From: DATDRQ01 sp035291645
GTDB taxonomy: Bacteria; Chloroflexota; Anaerolineae; Anaerolineales; UBA4823
Assembly: GCA_035291645.1 (NCBI GenBank)
Contig: DATDRQ010000132.1
Coordinates: forward strand, 1 to 43,878
Length of the DNA stretch: 43,878 nt
Reading direction: 5' to 3'
A program made the position numbers and the translations under genes. The notes beneath the pieces are model-generated. The model was given only the letters and a program-made list of their open reading frames with translations, searched no databases and was not told where the DNA came from. The number at the start of each line of letters is the position of its first letter. Positions within the stretch are counted from its first letter, which is position 1. Of the stretch, positions 1 through 9,400 are shown piece by piece.

Positions 1-3000
1 TGAATCTTGGGCACACCGAACGGGCAGATGCGCACGCAGGTCAGGCAGCCGGTGCACAGGGCGGGATCGACCGCCGCGACTCGCCCACCGGCGCTGAGCG
101 AGTCCCGGCTGAGCACACGCCCGGCGCGGGCGGCTGCCGCCTGGGCCTGGATCAGCGACTCCTCCAGCAGCTTGGGATAATGGGCCATGCCTGCCATGAA
201 GACGCCATCCGAGGCGAAGTCAACCGGGCGCAGCTTGACGTGCGCTTCCAGGAAGAAGCCATCCGCATCGGTCGAGACCTTGAACAGGGTTGCCAGCTGG
301 TGGGCGTCCGGTCTTGGGATGACCGGCATGCTCAGTACGAGCAGGTCGAGATCAAGCTGCATCCAGCGGCCCAGGGAGGCGTCCCAGGTATGCACGGTCA
401 AGGGGCATTCATTTTCTTCAGGCAGCCCGACCTGCGGTTTGTGAGCGTCGTCGTAGCGGGCAAAGAGAACACCCTGCCGGCGGGCCTGTTCGTACAGCCT
501 TTCTTTAAAACCGTAGGTGCGAATGTCCTTGTAGAGCAGGGTCACCTGTAGTTTGGGGTTGAGCTCTTTCAGGCGCAGGGCGTTCTTCAGGCTGACCGAG
601 CAGCAGATGCGGCTACAGTACTGCTCCGCCGGCCCGACGCACAGGACCATCGCCACCGATTTCAGCCCGGCAATCCGCTCCGGTTGGCTGGCAATCAGGG
701 CTTCCAGTTCCTGCTGGGTCAAAATAGCGGGATGTTGGCCGTAACCGTACTCCGGGCCGCGGTACTCCTGCCCGCCGGTTGCCAGGATGGTGATACCGTG
801 TGGGATCTCCTGGCGTTCGCCATCTTTACCCTGGATGGTGGTGTTGAAATTGCCTATGAATCCGGATGTCGCCACGACCTGGCTTTCCAGGTGCAGCTTG
901 ATCCCTGCACTTGAATGGATGGAATCGACCAGGGTCACTAATGTGGCTTGTGGGTCGCGCGGCCCCCCGCCCCGTTCGGAGGGAGGAGCGGTATGCACAG
1001 AGCGAAGGTTGCCTCCCAGGGCAGATTCCTTTTCTACCAAGTGGACCGGGTAACCCTGTTCGGCCAGGTTCAGCGCGGCGCTCATCCCGGCTGCACCGCC
1101 TCCCACAACAAGCGCCGCAGATTGAACCGGGACCTCGATGGTGTGCTGGGGGGCGAGCAGGGCGGCGCGGGAAGCTGCCATCTTGACCAGGTCCTTGGCC
1201 TTTTGGGTGGCAGCCGGGCGGTCGTTGGAGTGCACCCAGGAGCACTGGTTGCGGATGTTGGCCATCTCCATCAGATAAGGATTCAAACCGGCTGCCCGGA
1301 TGCTATCCTGGAAAAGAGGCTGGTGGGTGAGCGGGGTGCAGCTGGCAACCACCACCCGGTTCAGATCGAGCTCGCTCACCCGCCGGGCAATGAGCTGGAT
1401 CGAGTCTTGCGAGCAGGCGTAGAGGGTATTTTCGGCATGGACGACGCTCGGAAGCGAGCGGGCGTACTCGGCGACGCCGTGCACATCCAGGAAGCCAGCG
1501 ATGTTCGATCCACAATGACAGACGAAAACTCCGATGCGCGGCGGCACAGCAGACACATCTCGTTCGGGTGGGTATTGGCGCACCCTGGTCAGCGACCAGC
1601 GAGCATTCGATAGCAGGCTGGCGCTGGCAGCGGCCGCCCCGCTGGCCTCCACCACCGACTCGGGGATATCTTTCGGCTCACGGAACGTGCCAGCGGCGTA
1701 GATGCCCGGGCGGCTGGTCTCGAGCGGGTTGAAATTCACGGTGTGGCAGAAGCCATACTGGTCGAGCTCGATGCCCAGGCGGCGTCCTAGGTCTTTCACA
1801 GAGGCCGAAATTTCCATGCCCACCGAAAGCACCACCAGGTCGAAGCGATCCGTGCGAAGCGTGCCCTGCTCATCTAGGTAACGCGTGAGAAGATCGTGGG
1901 TCTCAGCGTCTTCCCATAACGCACTGATCCGGCTGCGGAGATAATGGACGCCATATCGGTCGCGCGCTCGCTGGAAGTAACCCCAGTAGCCCTTCGAGAA
2001 AGCGCGCATATCCATCATGAAGACATATGCCTCGAGACCGGGCAGGTGCTCCTTGGCGATCACAGCTTCCTTGGTGGCGTACATGCAGCACACCGCCGAG
2101 CAGTAGTCGTGGCTCTGGTCGCGGGAACCAATGCATTGCAGGAAAGCGACCCGTTTGGGAGCTTTCTGGTCTGAGGGGCGGCGTACCTGGCCCATCGTCG
2201 GGCCGGAAGCCGAGAGCAAGCGCTCGAACTGCAGGGCGGTGATCACGTTGGGAAAACGCCCGTAGCCATACTCTTCTGAGAGCTCAGCATGGTAAGCCTG
2301 ATAGCCGGGAGCCAGGATAACCGCGCCCACATTGATCTGTTCCAGGCGTGTTACCATATTAAGATCTATTGCGTTTACCCCACAGGCGTACACACAGGCC
2401 AAACATTCGGAACAGATCCCACATTGCAAGCAGCGTTGGGCTTCTGCGCGGGCCTGATGTTCTGTCAATCCCAGGACAACTTCCCGAAAACTTGTGACCC
2501 GTTCAATGGTTGGGAGCAAGCCGGGTTCGATTTTCGGTAGCGGTTTGATCTGGCCGTTTGCCACTTTTTCGGCCAGCTCCTGGCGAGAAAATTTCACGAC
2601 AGGCAAGGAGGGTGGATCGACTTGGTCAAGAGGCTGTTCTTGTAAGTATCGGTGAATCGACCTGGCCACCCGGTGCCCGAGTGCGACCGCCTCTATGATG
2701 TAGCTGGCTCCGGTCTTGCGACCACTCACCACAAACAGGCCAGGGATGCTGCTGGTCAGGGTTTGGGGATCGCCAGCCAGCTCTTCAAAATGCGCGTCCA
2801 GATATTTCAAGTCCGAAAACTGGCCCACCGTCCCGATCACTGTATCAACCTGGAGGGTGAATTCTGAACCGGGGACGATCTTTGGCCGGCGCCGCCCGCT
2901 GGCGTCTGTTTGCATACCCTGACCGGTCTGGGCTAGTTCGACCCCGATGACTTTGTTTTCTTCTGAAAAGATGCGGGTGACGCTGGAACGCTCGTAGAAA

Positions 3001-4334
3001 TGTATTCCTTCGGCTTCGACGGCGGCCATCTCATAGTGGTAAGCGGGCAGCTCGCCGCGTGGGCGGTCCAGGATGAGGTAGACCGATTGAGCTCCTAAAC
3101 GCCGGGCGACGGCGGCGGCGTCGAGGGCGGTGATGCCCCCGCCGAGCACGGCCACCCGGTCGCCAATGGTGATTTTCTCGCCCAGGTTGATCTTTCGTAA
3201 GAACGTGGCTGCCGAGAGGACGCCTTCCACTTTCTCGCCGGGAATGCCCAGGGAATGGTCCGGAGAGGATATCCCAGTGGCCAGGCAGACCGCGTTGTAA
3301 CCTTGCTTCAGGAGCGCAGTGGGGTCTTTAATCGGGGTGTCGGTCTTAAGCACCACCCCTAAGGCCAGGATGTCGTCGATATCCTGTTGGAGGACTCCCT
3401 TGGGTAAGCGGTGGGCAGGAATGCCAACCCGCATCATCCCGCCAGCTACCGGCAACGCTTCGTAAACCGTAACGCCATAGCCGAGTTTTACCAGGTCATG
3501 AGCGGCAGTTAAGCCTGCTGGACCAGCACCAATCACGGCTACCCATTCCGGTCGAGTATGAGGCGCGGGTTCTACCTTCTCGCGGCCGAAAGCCAGGGCG
3601 TGATCAACGACGAAGCGCTTCAGCGACATGATGCCTACCGCCTGGTCGACCAAGGCACGCGTACAACTGCCCTCGCAGGGGTGGTGACAGGTACGGCCGC
3701 AGACGCTGGGGAAGGGATTGTCCTCTTTTATAACGCGCAGCGCCTCGGGGTAGCGGCCTTCGGCGATCAGGGCGATATAGCCTTGGGCGCGCTGCCCGGC
3801 AGGGCAGCTCCCCCGGCAAGGGGCGATTCCTGATTTTTCAATGGCGTAAGCGCCGGGGACAGCCTGGGAGTACAGGCGGAAAGCGGCTTTACGCGTCTTT
3901 AGACCCTCTTCGAACAGGTCGCGTACCGAGACCGGGCAGACTTGCGCGCAATCCCCGCAGCCGATGCACTTGTTGATATCGATGTAGCGCGGCCGGCGAA
4001 GTAAGGAAACGGTGAAGTCCCCGGCCTGGCCGTCTACACTGATCACATCGGTATCGGTCAGGATATCGATATTGATATGGCGCCCGGTGTCCACCAGCTT
4101 CGGGCTGATATTGCACATGGCGCAATCGTTGGTGGGGAAGGTCTTGTCGAGCTGCGCCATATGCCCGCCGATTGCCGATTTCTCTTCGACGAGATAGACC
4201 TTAAAGCCTTGATCGCCCAGATCTAGCGCAGCCTGCATCCCGGCGATGCCGCCGCCAACAACCATGACGGCACCGACCTGGTTTGCCTGCTCAGAACTGG
4301 ATAAGTTCACTCTGGCCGATTGGCTGCTCTTCAT
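1..4334 (-). CDS. HdrA-type flavoprotein with inserted GltD-like NADPH domain (3' end cut by window edge)
   Basis: This is a heterodisulfide-reductase subunit A-like iron-sulfur flavoprotein; about 1,444 codons are visible and the C-terminus lies beyond base 1. It starts at ATG 4334 with GGGAG just upstream. Visible in order are an N-terminal FAD motif (VGGGIAGMQA), the HdrA cysteine motif FPTNDCAMC, a ferredoxin-like cluster (CIGCGDCAQVC) and a GltD/NfnB-like module. That module begins near GIAPCRGSCPAGQ and carries its own FAD motif (GAGPAGLTAA) and NAD(P) motif (GGGITALDAA). HdrA sequence then resumes with a Cys-rich cluster, CCMYATKEA, and a second HdrA half with VGGGAAGMSA. A C-terminal ferredoxin begins at the edge (CTGCLTCVRICP). 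The architecture matches the gene at 6473-11080. By family it should pass electrons between NAD(P)H, FAD and ferredoxin, possibly by flavin-based bifurcation; its partner is unknown. It follows a kinase/regulator pair on the same strand, with a gap of about 10 bases. Confidence 0.9.
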   Translation of the reverse strand, partial: MKSSQSARVNLSSSEQANQVGAVMVVGGGIAGMQAALDLGDQGFKVYLVEEKSAIGGHMAQLDKTFPTNDCAMCNISPKLVDTGRHINIDILTDTDVISVDGQAGDFTVSLLRRPRYIDINKCIGCGDCAQVCPVSVRDLFEEGLKTRKAAFRLYSQAVPGAYAIEKSGIAPCRGSCPAGQRAQGYIALIAEGRYPEALRVIKEDNPFPSVCGRTCHHPCEGSCTRALVDQAVGIMSLKRFVVDHALAFGREKVEPAPHTRPEWVAVIGAGPAGLTAAHDLVKLGYGVTVYEALPVAGGMMRVGIPAHRLPKGVLQQDIDDILALGVVLKTDTPIKDPTALLKQGYNAVCLATGISSPDHSLGIPGEKVEGVLSAATFLRKINLGEKITIGDRVAVLGGGITALDAAAVARRLGAQSVYLILDRPRGELPAYHYEMAAVEAEGIHFYERSSVTRIFSEENKVIGVELAQTGQGMQTDASGRRRPKIVPGSEFTLQVDTVIGTVGQFSDLKYLDAHFEELAGDPQTLTSSIPGLFVVSGRKTGASYIIEAVALGHRVARSIHRYLQEQPLDQVDPPSLPVVKFSRQELAEKVANGQIKPLPKIEPGLLPTIERVTSFREVVLGLTEHQARAEAQRCLQCGICSECLACVYACGVNAIDLNMVTRLEQINVGAVILAPGYQAYHAELSEEYGYGRFPNVITALQFERLLSASGPTMGQVRRPSDQKAPKRVAFLQCIGSRDQSHDYCSAVCCMYATKEAVIAKEHLPGLEAYVFMMDMRAFSKGYWGYFQRARDRYGVHYLRSRISALWEDAETHDLLTRYLDEQGTLRTDRFDLVVLSVGMEISASVKDLGRRLGIELDQYGFCHTVNFNPLETSRPGIYAAGTFREPKDIPESVVEASGAAAASASLLSNARWSLTRVRQYPPERDVSAVPPRIGVFVCHCGSNIAGFLDVHGVAEYARSLPSVVHAENTLYACSQDSIQLIARRVSELDLNRVVVASCTPLTHQPLFQDSIRAAGLNPYLMEMANIRNQCSWVHSNDRPAATQKAKDLVKMAASRAALLAPQHTIEVPVQSAALVVGGGAAGMSAALNLAEQGYPVHLVEKESALGGNLRSVHTAPPSERGGGPRDPQATLVTLVDSIHSSAGIKLHLESQVVATSGFIGNFNTTIQGKDGERQEIPHGITILATGGQEYRGPEYGYGQHPAILTQQELEALIASQPERIAGLKSVAMVLCVGPAEQYCSRICCSVSLKNALRLKELNPKLQVTLLYKDIRTYGFKERLYEQARRQGVLFARYDDAHKPQVGLPEENECPLTVHTWDASLGRWMQLDLDLLVLSMPVIPRPDAHQLATLFKVSTDADGFFLEAHVKLRPVDFASDGVFMAGMAHYPKLLEESLIQAQAAAARAGRVLSRDSLSAGGRVAAVDPALCTGCLTCVRICPFGVPKI

Positions 4335-4344
4335 CGCTCCCAAC

Positions 4345-5571
4345 CTATCGGGACTCTTCTAAGGGTTGTTCGGCTTCCGCCGCCATCCACTCATGGCGAC
4401 GCATCTCTGGAGTCTTCAGATCACGCGGGATGTAGACAGTGAAGCGAGTGCCGGTTTTCCCGATCTCGGCGGTCACGTTTCTGGCTAAGATCTTGCCCTG
4501 GTGGGCTTCGATAATTTTTTCGGCGATCGAAAGCCCGAGACCCGCGCCTTGAACCTGTTCAACGTTACTGGCCCGGAAGAAATTCTTGAAGATATGCGGC
4601 AGGTCTTCTTCGGGTATGCCTGGCCCTTCATCTTCAACTTCGAAGACGACTGCTTCCGGCTCGTACCAGGCGCGAAAAAAAACTTTACTATCGGGAGGCG
4701 AATATTTTATGGCGTTGTTCAGCATGTTCGTGAAGACCTGCCGCAAGCGCCGCCGCGCCCCGACGATGGGCTCGAATTTCTCAGGTGGTTCGACCATGAT
4801 GCGGATATTTTTTTCCGCGGCTGCAAGGCGTACATCCTCGATGGATTCCGTGCCCACTTCGCCCGGGTTGCACCACTCAAAATCGGCTTGGATCTGCTCC
4901 GGGCGCATGCGCGCCAGGTCGACAACATCCCCGATCAGTGCGCGCAGATCAGCCACACGCAGGATGCTACGTTCCACCATGCGTTTTTGCTTTGGGTTGA
5001 GCTCGCCAGCGAAACCAGCCAGCATGGTTTGAAGGTAATTCTCAATTGCCGCGAGCGGTGAACGAAGTTCATGGGATACGATGGAAAGGAAATAAGTGAG
5101 CGTGTTCGTGGCGTTGCGGTAGCGGCTGCTGATGAGCGCCGCCAGTATCTTCATCACCTTGAGGCCAGCTGCTGGATGTGTTTCCAGGTAGTGGCGCAAG
5201 GCTTCCCCGTCTACCGCGATGCCCCGCGTTGGTTCGAGGCACATTGCGGAGGTTGAATATTCATGCGGCACGCTCAGGGTTGAGAAGCCGGCAATCTTCC
5301 CCGCTTCGACATAACCAATGGTGGCATTACGCGGCGTAGAGTGCCGGCCGATTTGGATTTTCTTTTCTAACGCTAATTTGCCTCGCTCGACAATGTACAA
5401 CGTGTCAGCCGGCGCACTCTCCGAAAGCACGATCTCTCCTTCCTGGTAGGATACCTCACGGCAGAATTCAGCGATGGCAATCAAATCCTCATCGCACAGC
5501 TCTCTGAAGATCTCCGAGCGACGCAAACGTTCCACAGTTACCGAAAGAGAACGCGACTTGACTTCAAACAT
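4345..5571 (-). CDS. Cytoplasmic sensor histidine kinase with N-terminal cyclic-nucleotide-binding-like domain
   Basis: This 408-residue protein has no evident membrane segment. Residues about 15-135 look like a CRP/cNMP-binding (double-stranded beta-helix) sensor domain. They are followed by a HisKA dimerisation domain with the phospho-acceptor in FLSIVSHELRSP (His167). An HATPase domain follows with N box (NMLNNAIKYSPP), G1 (DEGPGIPEED) and G2 (GAGLGLSIAEKI). Its start overlaps the end of the upstream response regulator by 8 bases, so the two are translationally coupled and form a two-component pair. The pair lies between two HdrA/MvhD units, which suggests it senses a metabolic or redox signal tied to them; the ligand cannot be read from sequence. 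The fold assignment of the N-terminal domain is by pattern (glycine-spaced strands, GEIVLSESAPADTLYIVERG). Confidence 0.9.
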   Translation of the reverse strand: MFEVKSRSLSVTVERLRRSEIFRELCDEDLIAIAEFCREVSYQEGEIVLSESAPADTLYIVERGKLALEKKIQIGRHSTPRNATIGYVEAGKIAGFSTLSVPHEYSTSAMCLEPTRGIAVDGEALRHYLETHPAAGLKVMKILAALISSRYRNATNTLTYFLSIVSHELRSPLAAIENYLQTMLAGFAGELNPKQKRMVERSILRVADLRALIGDVVDLARMRPEQIQADFEWCNPGEVGTESIEDVRLAAAEKNIRIMVEPPEKFEPIVGARRRLRQVFTNMLNNAIKYSPPDSKVFFRAWYEPEAVVFEVEDEGPGIPEEDLPHIFKNFFRASNVEQVQGAGLGLSIAEKIIEAHQGKILARNVTAEIGKTGTRFTVYIPRDLKTPEMRRHEWMAAEAEQPLEESR

Positions 5572-5968
5572 GGATTTTTAGCAGTTTCTCTACCCGCAGG
5601 AGTAGATCGGCCGGGTTGGCTGGTTTTTGTACGTAATCCTGGATGTCTATCGCCATCCCGGTTTCGAGCTCATACCGGCGTCGGCTGGCGTCTTCGATGA
5701 CTGTGGTTAGCACCATGATGGGCACATGCGCGTAGCGTGGTTCGCTGCGCATCTCGCGGATCACGCCCCAGCCATCCATGCGCGGCATAAGCAGATCCAA
5801 GATCAATAAATCTGGGATTTCCTGCCCGATCATCTCCATACATTTCTTCCCATCCCTGGCGGTGGCCAGGCGATAGGACCGGGACTCAAGGATTGTGCGG
5901 ATGCCTTCCAGGATGTCTGGATCATCGTCAACGATGAGGATATAAGGCTTTTTCTCTATCTCCGCCAT
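5564..5968 (-). CDS. Single-domain response regulator (CheY-like receiver)
   Basis: This 134-residue protein consists of a receiver domain only, with no output domain. The acidic pocket is in ILIVDDDPD, the phospho-acceptor aspartate is in LLILDLLMPRMDGW (Asp58), the conserved Thr is in MVLTTV, and the Lys is in VQKPANP. It starts at ATG 5968, two bases after the stop of the upstream MvhD selenoprotein gene, and its strong AGGAGG Shine-Dalgarno lies inside that gene's last codons. It overlaps the next gene, the histidine kinase, by 8 bases. Lacking a DNA-binding domain, it probably acts by protein-protein contact or phosphorelay. Its cognate kinase is very likely the neighbouring one. Confidence 0.93.
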   Translation of the reverse strand: MAEIEKKPYILIVDDDPDILEGIRTILESRSYRLATARDGKKCMEMIGQEIPDLLILDLLMPRMDGWGVIREMRSEPRYAHVPIMVLTTVIEDASRRRYELETGMAIDIQDYVQKPANPADLLLRVEKLLKIHV

Positions 5969-5969
5969 T

Positions 5970-6473
5970 TCACTCCTCCTTTATTCCATCTATTCCATCG
6001 CTTACCCGACCGGCTTCAGTGGATGGGTCTGAAGGGGGAGGTCCTCCTTCAGATCCGTTGCCTCTCAATGGGTTAGGTCCGAGGCGTGTGATCTCAGCCG
6101 TCATTTCTGCAGCCGACCAGGCGAACTGGCCACCCATGGCCGAGGAAATGTTAATCATCTGGATGCGCTGGCTTTCCAATCCGATTTCCTTCAGCAGTTT
6201 CTGTGCATATTCAACTCGCCGGCGGGCGTTGAGATTACCTTCCAGGTAATGATAATCGCCCTCCAGTCAGCCGGCGACCATCACCCCGTCGGCACCTGCC
6301 TCGAAGGCGCGCAGGACGTACAGCACATCCAGCTTGCCTGTGCAGGGTAATTCGACCACCTTAACCGAGGTGGGGTATTCCAACCGCATCGACCCGGCCA
6401 GGTCGGCAGCGGCGTAGGCGCAGTAGTGGCAGCAGAAGGCGACAATTTCGGGATTGAAATCATGGTCGGACAT
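5970..6473 (-). CDS. MvhD/FlpD-family electron-transfer subunit, probable selenoprotein (UGA at codon 69)
   Basis: The reading frame is 167 residues long with one internal TGA at 6269-6267. Before it the protein reads as an MvhD-family [2Fe-2S] subunit (CCHYCAYAAAD, ELPCTGKLD, GADGVMVAG). After it, homology continues in the same frame (LEGDYHYLEGN, then an alpha-helical C-terminal part ending LGPNPLRGN). Aligned without gaps to the paralog at 11099-11611, the TGA falls on the Cys of GADGVYVVACPIGNCHH. The second Cys of that motif is Tyr here. A SECIS-like hairpin follows directly. Methanogen VhuD of the same family is a known selenoprotein. The start ATG 6473 overlaps the HdrA stop (TAATG), so the two are translationally coupled. 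MvhD proteins hand electrons from a donor enzyme to HdrA. The alternative is a simple nonsense mutation, which is less likely given the conserved position, intact downstream frame and hairpin. Confidence 0.85.
6224..6269 (-). promoter_or_regulatory. Candidate bacterial SECIS element at in-frame UGA
   Basis: Read on the minus strand, the UGA (6269-6267) is followed after five bases by a lower stem GGGCG (6261-6257) pairing with CGCCC (6228-6224). An internal loop (ATTATC/CTCAA) comes next, then a perfect 6-bp upper stem ATTACC (6250-6245) with GGTAAT (6239-6234). The apical loop is TGGAA, with G at its second position. The upper stem begins 17 bases after the UGA, and a G early in the apical loop fits the known bSECIS layout for SelB binding. 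The structure lies fully inside the coding sequence, as in other bacteria. The pairing was found by eye; no folding energy was computed. Confidence 0.78.
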
Positions 6474-9400
6474 TAACGCACCTCGAGGCTAGTTACCGGG
6501 ATAAAACCGGCCTTATCAGATTCAGATCTGAGAAGCGCATCCAGCTTCATGTTCGTCTGAATGTCGGTGTAGTGCATCAACTGAATGGCCTGAGCTGGGC
6601 ACTCTGCAGCGCAGGTGCCGCACCCATGACAGATGGCTGACTCGATATAGGCGGCACCAAATATATTGCCTACGCCAGCAGAATCACCGCGCACTTGAGG
6701 TACATCGTACGGGCAGATGCGTACGCAAGTCAGGCAACCAACACATCTTTGTGGATCGACCACCGCCACGCGGGCATTGGTCAACATACTTTCTTGAGAT
6801 AGGATGCCCGCTGCGCGGGAAGCCGCAGCCTGGGCCTGGGCGATGGTTTCATCGAGGAATTTGGGATAATGCGCCAATCCGGCCATAAAGACGCCCTCGG
6901 CGGAGAAATCCACCGGGCGCAGCTTGACATGCGCTTCCAGGAAGAAACCGTCCATGTCGAGTGGCAGCTTCAGGCGGCTGGCCAGCTCGCGCGCACCTTT
7001 AGATGGAACAACCGGCGTGCTCAAGACCAGCAGATCAGGAGTCAGCTCAAACTCCCTGCCTAGTACTGGTTCCCAAACACGCAGGTTGATCGACTGGTAC
7101 TGATCGCTTATGTGAACAACTGGCTTGCGATCAAACTCATAATGAATGAACCGGACTCCGGCTTGGCGCGCTTGGGTATACAGGCGTTCCTTAAATCCAT
7201 AGGTGCGTATGTCCCGGTATAGAATCGTCACCTCGGTTTGCGGGTTGAGTTCCTTGAGCTGCAGGGAGTTCTTCAGCGCGGTGGAGCAGCACAGGCGGCT
7301 GCAATATTTCTCGCCTGGACCGATGCACTGGATCATGGCCACGGAGTGTAGATCGCTGATCTCTGAGCCCTGATTTGCGAGCAGCTCCTCGAATTGGAGT
7401 TGGGTGAGGATCCCGGGGTGAGAGCCGTAGCTGTATTCGCTTCCTTTGTATTCGACGCCGCCTGTCGTGATAATGATCACACCGTGTTGGATTTGGACGG
7501 TACGGCTGTCCTGGCGGATCGTAGACGTGAAGTTGCCTTTGAAGCCACCGGTATCGAGCAGTTCAGCCTGCGTGTATACCTGGATCAAAGGGTGCCAGGT
7601 AACCTGAGCGACTATTTCGGTTAGGTATTCCTGGGGGGAAGAATACGGGAGCGTTTGCGTCGTCGTTGGGGGCAGGAAGAAACGCAGATGGCGTAGATTG
7701 CCACCTAATTGATCTTCGCGCTCGATGATATGTACAGGAAAGCTCTGATCGGCCAAGGTGAGGGCAGCAGTCATCCCGGCTATTCCACCGCCAATAACCA
7801 GTACGGCATGGTTGACGGGCATCTGGGAAGTTTTCAGCGGTTGCAGCTCCCGGGCACGGGCAACGGCCATACGCACCATAGTCCTGGCCTTAGCAGTCCC
7901 TCCCTCCCAGTCGGATGAATGCACCCAGGAACATTGATTGCGGATGTTGGCCATCTCGAAGAGATAAGGGTTGAGACCGGCCAGGCGGATGGCGTCCTGG
8001 AACAGAGGTTCGTGGGTAAGTGGTGTGCAGGAGGCAACCACCACGCGGTTCAACCCCAGCTGCTTCACTTGTTCAATAATGTGAGCGATGGTATCCTGGG
8101 AACAGGTGTACAGGTTGTCCTCGGCGTGGGCAACGCCGGGCAGCGTGCGGGCATACCCGGCCACCCCGGGCACGTCGAGGAAGCCGCCGATGTTGCTTCC
8201 ACAGTGACAGACGAACACACCAATGCGCGGCTCCTCTTCCTTGACATCGCGTTCAATTGGATAGCTGCGCGCCTGGGAGAGGGTGTTGCGCGCCGGTGCG
8301 AGCAGGCACGCGGCGTTCGCAGCCGCCCCGCTGGCTTCCATGACGGTCTCGGGAATATCCTTGGGCTCGCGGAACGGACCGGCAACGAAGATACCCGGCC
8401 GGCTGGTTTGCAAGGGATGGAACAGGGTGGTATGGCAAAATCCATAGTTGTCGAGCTCGATCCCAAGATTACGCCCCAATTCTTTGACAGATTCGGATAT
8501 CTCCATCCCTACGGACAACACAACCAGGTCATACTCTTCTTCGAGAACTCCGGGAATTCCCTGATACGGCGCGGCATAACGGACTCTTAGATCTTGGGTG
8601 AGGGGGTCCTCCTTGATATCACTCAACCGGCAGCGGGTGTACTTGACACCGTACTTTCCCTCTGCCCGGCGGTAATACTCTTCGTATCCCTTGCTGAAGC
8701 TGCGGGTGTCCATGAAGAAGACCTGGCAATTCACCTCGCCGTCACCGTTTCCGGAGCGCGCCTCTGCTCGGGCGTGCTCGACGGTCATGATGGCTTCCTT
8801 AGCGGCATACATACAGCAGACTGACGAGCAATAATCGTGGCTCAGGTCGCGACTGCCAACACACTGCAGGAAGGCGATCCGTTTAGGTTTGCATCCATCG
8901 GAGGGGCGTTGGACATGCCCTTTGGTCGGCCCACTGGCAGACAGCATGCGTTCGTACTGCAGGGCAGTAACCACGTTGGGATAGCGACCCAGCCCATATT
9001 CTTCGGAGAGGTGGGCATTGTAGATCTGGTAACCAGGGGCCAGGATCAGTGCGCCGACCTGAAGTCTCTCGATCCGCTCGCTGTCGTTATGGTTGATGGC
9101 GTTTACCCCGCAGACGAAGGTGCAGCTCATGCACTCCGAACAGATGCCACAGGCCAGGCAGCGGGCCGCTTCGGCCTGGGCGCTGGCGTCGTCGTAGCCG
9201 CCTTCTACCTCGGCGAAATTGGCGAGGCGCTGCTCGACGGGCAGCTCGGGCAGCGCTATCCGCCCGTTGCGGTGAATCTCGCCTCTGGCAATGCGCGCCT
9301 GGATCTCCTGCTGGGTAAGGTGGACGACGGGCAGCTCCGGGCGGTGGGGCGGTTCCAGGCGCTCGCCCTGCAGGTAACGCAGAATGGACGAGGCGGCTTT

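Noticed and set aside
6267..6269. Nonsense mutation or sequencing error making a pseudogene of MvhD
   Set aside because: The stop falls exactly on a conserved Cys, the downstream frame is intact and homologous, and a SECIS-like hairpin follows. The Sec reading is preferred, though not proven.
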